This document shows positions 63,393 through 64,000 of a DNA stretch of 64,000 nt, piece by piece (position 1 is the first letter of the stretch; the number at the start of each line of letters is the position of its first letter). A model generated the notes under the pieces. That model saw nothing but the letters and a program-made list of their open reading frames with translations, was not told where the DNA came from and ran no database searches. The stretch spans positions 255,501-319,500 of the forward strand of contig JAQFVV010006715.1 in NCBI GenBank assembly GCA_028023455.1. The letters run 5' to 3'. This DNA is from Epiperipatus broadwayi (Eukaryota > Onychophora > Udeonychophora > Euonychophora > Peripatidae). The position numbers and the translations under genes are program-made.

Positions 63393-64000
63393 ATTTGCAA
63401 TCATGGCTTCAGGAGTAGACCACACTTCAATTTAAGGAAATATGGATTAAAATGCTAGCCTCCTGTAAATAGAAATCCTAGTTTCTTATTTTAAACCTAT
63501 TTAAACCTATTTGATATTGTTCAAACATGTTTCAAAATAACATATGTCACCAGCTAGAAAAAATGTGACTATTGCATTATTATAACATATTTTTTGAAAC
63601 ACACCTCTTTTTAAAACATTTTGTAGATACACATTTTATGTGCATTATATCATGATTTTCTACATAAGAATTAAAACAGAGAAAAAAGTTTTTCTCTTCT
63701 TTCTTTCCTTAATTATATTTCAAAACATAGAAATAAGAAAGAATTCATTGTTGACTTTTAATTATAACTCAATATCTTTACTTATTTTTATTAACTCAAA
63801 AATTTTATTATTATTTTCAAATACACCATTAGGTTTACTATAACAATAGAGAAGTTGTTGAATTACACATCCATTTGAAAGATGGAGTAAACATGATTTA
63901 AAATGCTATAATTTTTTCTAAACTCTGCAATTCAAAATTATTTTGTGTATCAAAAGCATTTTTTTTTTCAGTCGGATCTTAGTTCGATCTGAGCTTCAGG
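63393..64000. other. AT-rich non-coding stretch
   Basis: Nothing recognised up to the window edge. Confidence 0.4.

Overview
This window is AT-rich invertebrate-type animal DNA with no intact host gene. Evidence for a metazoan nuclear genome: very long (AT)n arrays, splice-site-flanked short open stretches, tRNA-derived SINEs, several non-LTR (LINE) remnants, a decayed piggyBac transposase, and many Penelope-like element (PLE) remnants with GIY-YIG endonuclease domains. I cannot place the species. Long (AT)n arrays, tRNA SINEs and GIY-YIG PLEs would fit a cephalopod or another lophotrochozoan, or a chelicerate, but that is inference only.

The dominant architecture is the inverted repeat. From left to right: a 137-bp hairpin element (56-192); a 1.4-kb foldback of two head-to-head PLE 3' ends (about 1730-3190); a GIY-YIG PLE fragment bounded by about 80-bp inverted repeats and (AT)n (3437-4130); a second PLE foldback (about 4195-5040); a near-perfect PLE foldback with 528-bp arms and a 7-bp spacer (9450-10512); and an 11-kb imperfect palindrome (about 10691-21815) whose arms both carry an RTE-like LINE RT, the left arm also carrying another LINE 3' end. 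Further PLE foldbacks lie at 25376-26320, 26866-27733, 43780-43960 and 59690-60440, and a foldback of uncertain origin at 44085-44530. A nearly whole but broken PLE (RT plus GIY-YIG) lies on the minus strand at about 52350-54440. Its RT motif C is split by a 461-bp foldback element with a 12-bp target duplication.

Other elements: an RTE-like LINE with a (GAT)n tail (33700-35010), a piggyBac-type transposase pseudogene (55791-57515), three copies of a roughly 85-100-bp SINE with tRNA-like heads and a shared short tail (32184-32267, 38407-38503, 49898-49993), a Tc1/mariner-like hairpin MITE (62682-62962), and a three-copy repeat family (31784, 41925, 63018). A sequence at 49453-49493 satisfies the full hammerhead-ribozyme consensus, including all three stems and the GUC cleavage site. 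Degenerate hammerhead-like motifs sit at the ends of several PLE copies.

Possible host-gene pieces are scattered and weak: a signal-peptide exon on the minus strand (51125-51184), a phase-consistent set of three exons on the plus strand (58819-58932, 61167-61339, 61779-61814) broken by one in-frame TAG, and isolated open stretches behind good splice acceptors (608-804, 17471-17596, 32579-32724, 47460-47665). The rest is intron-like or intergenic AT-rich sequence in which I recognise nothing.
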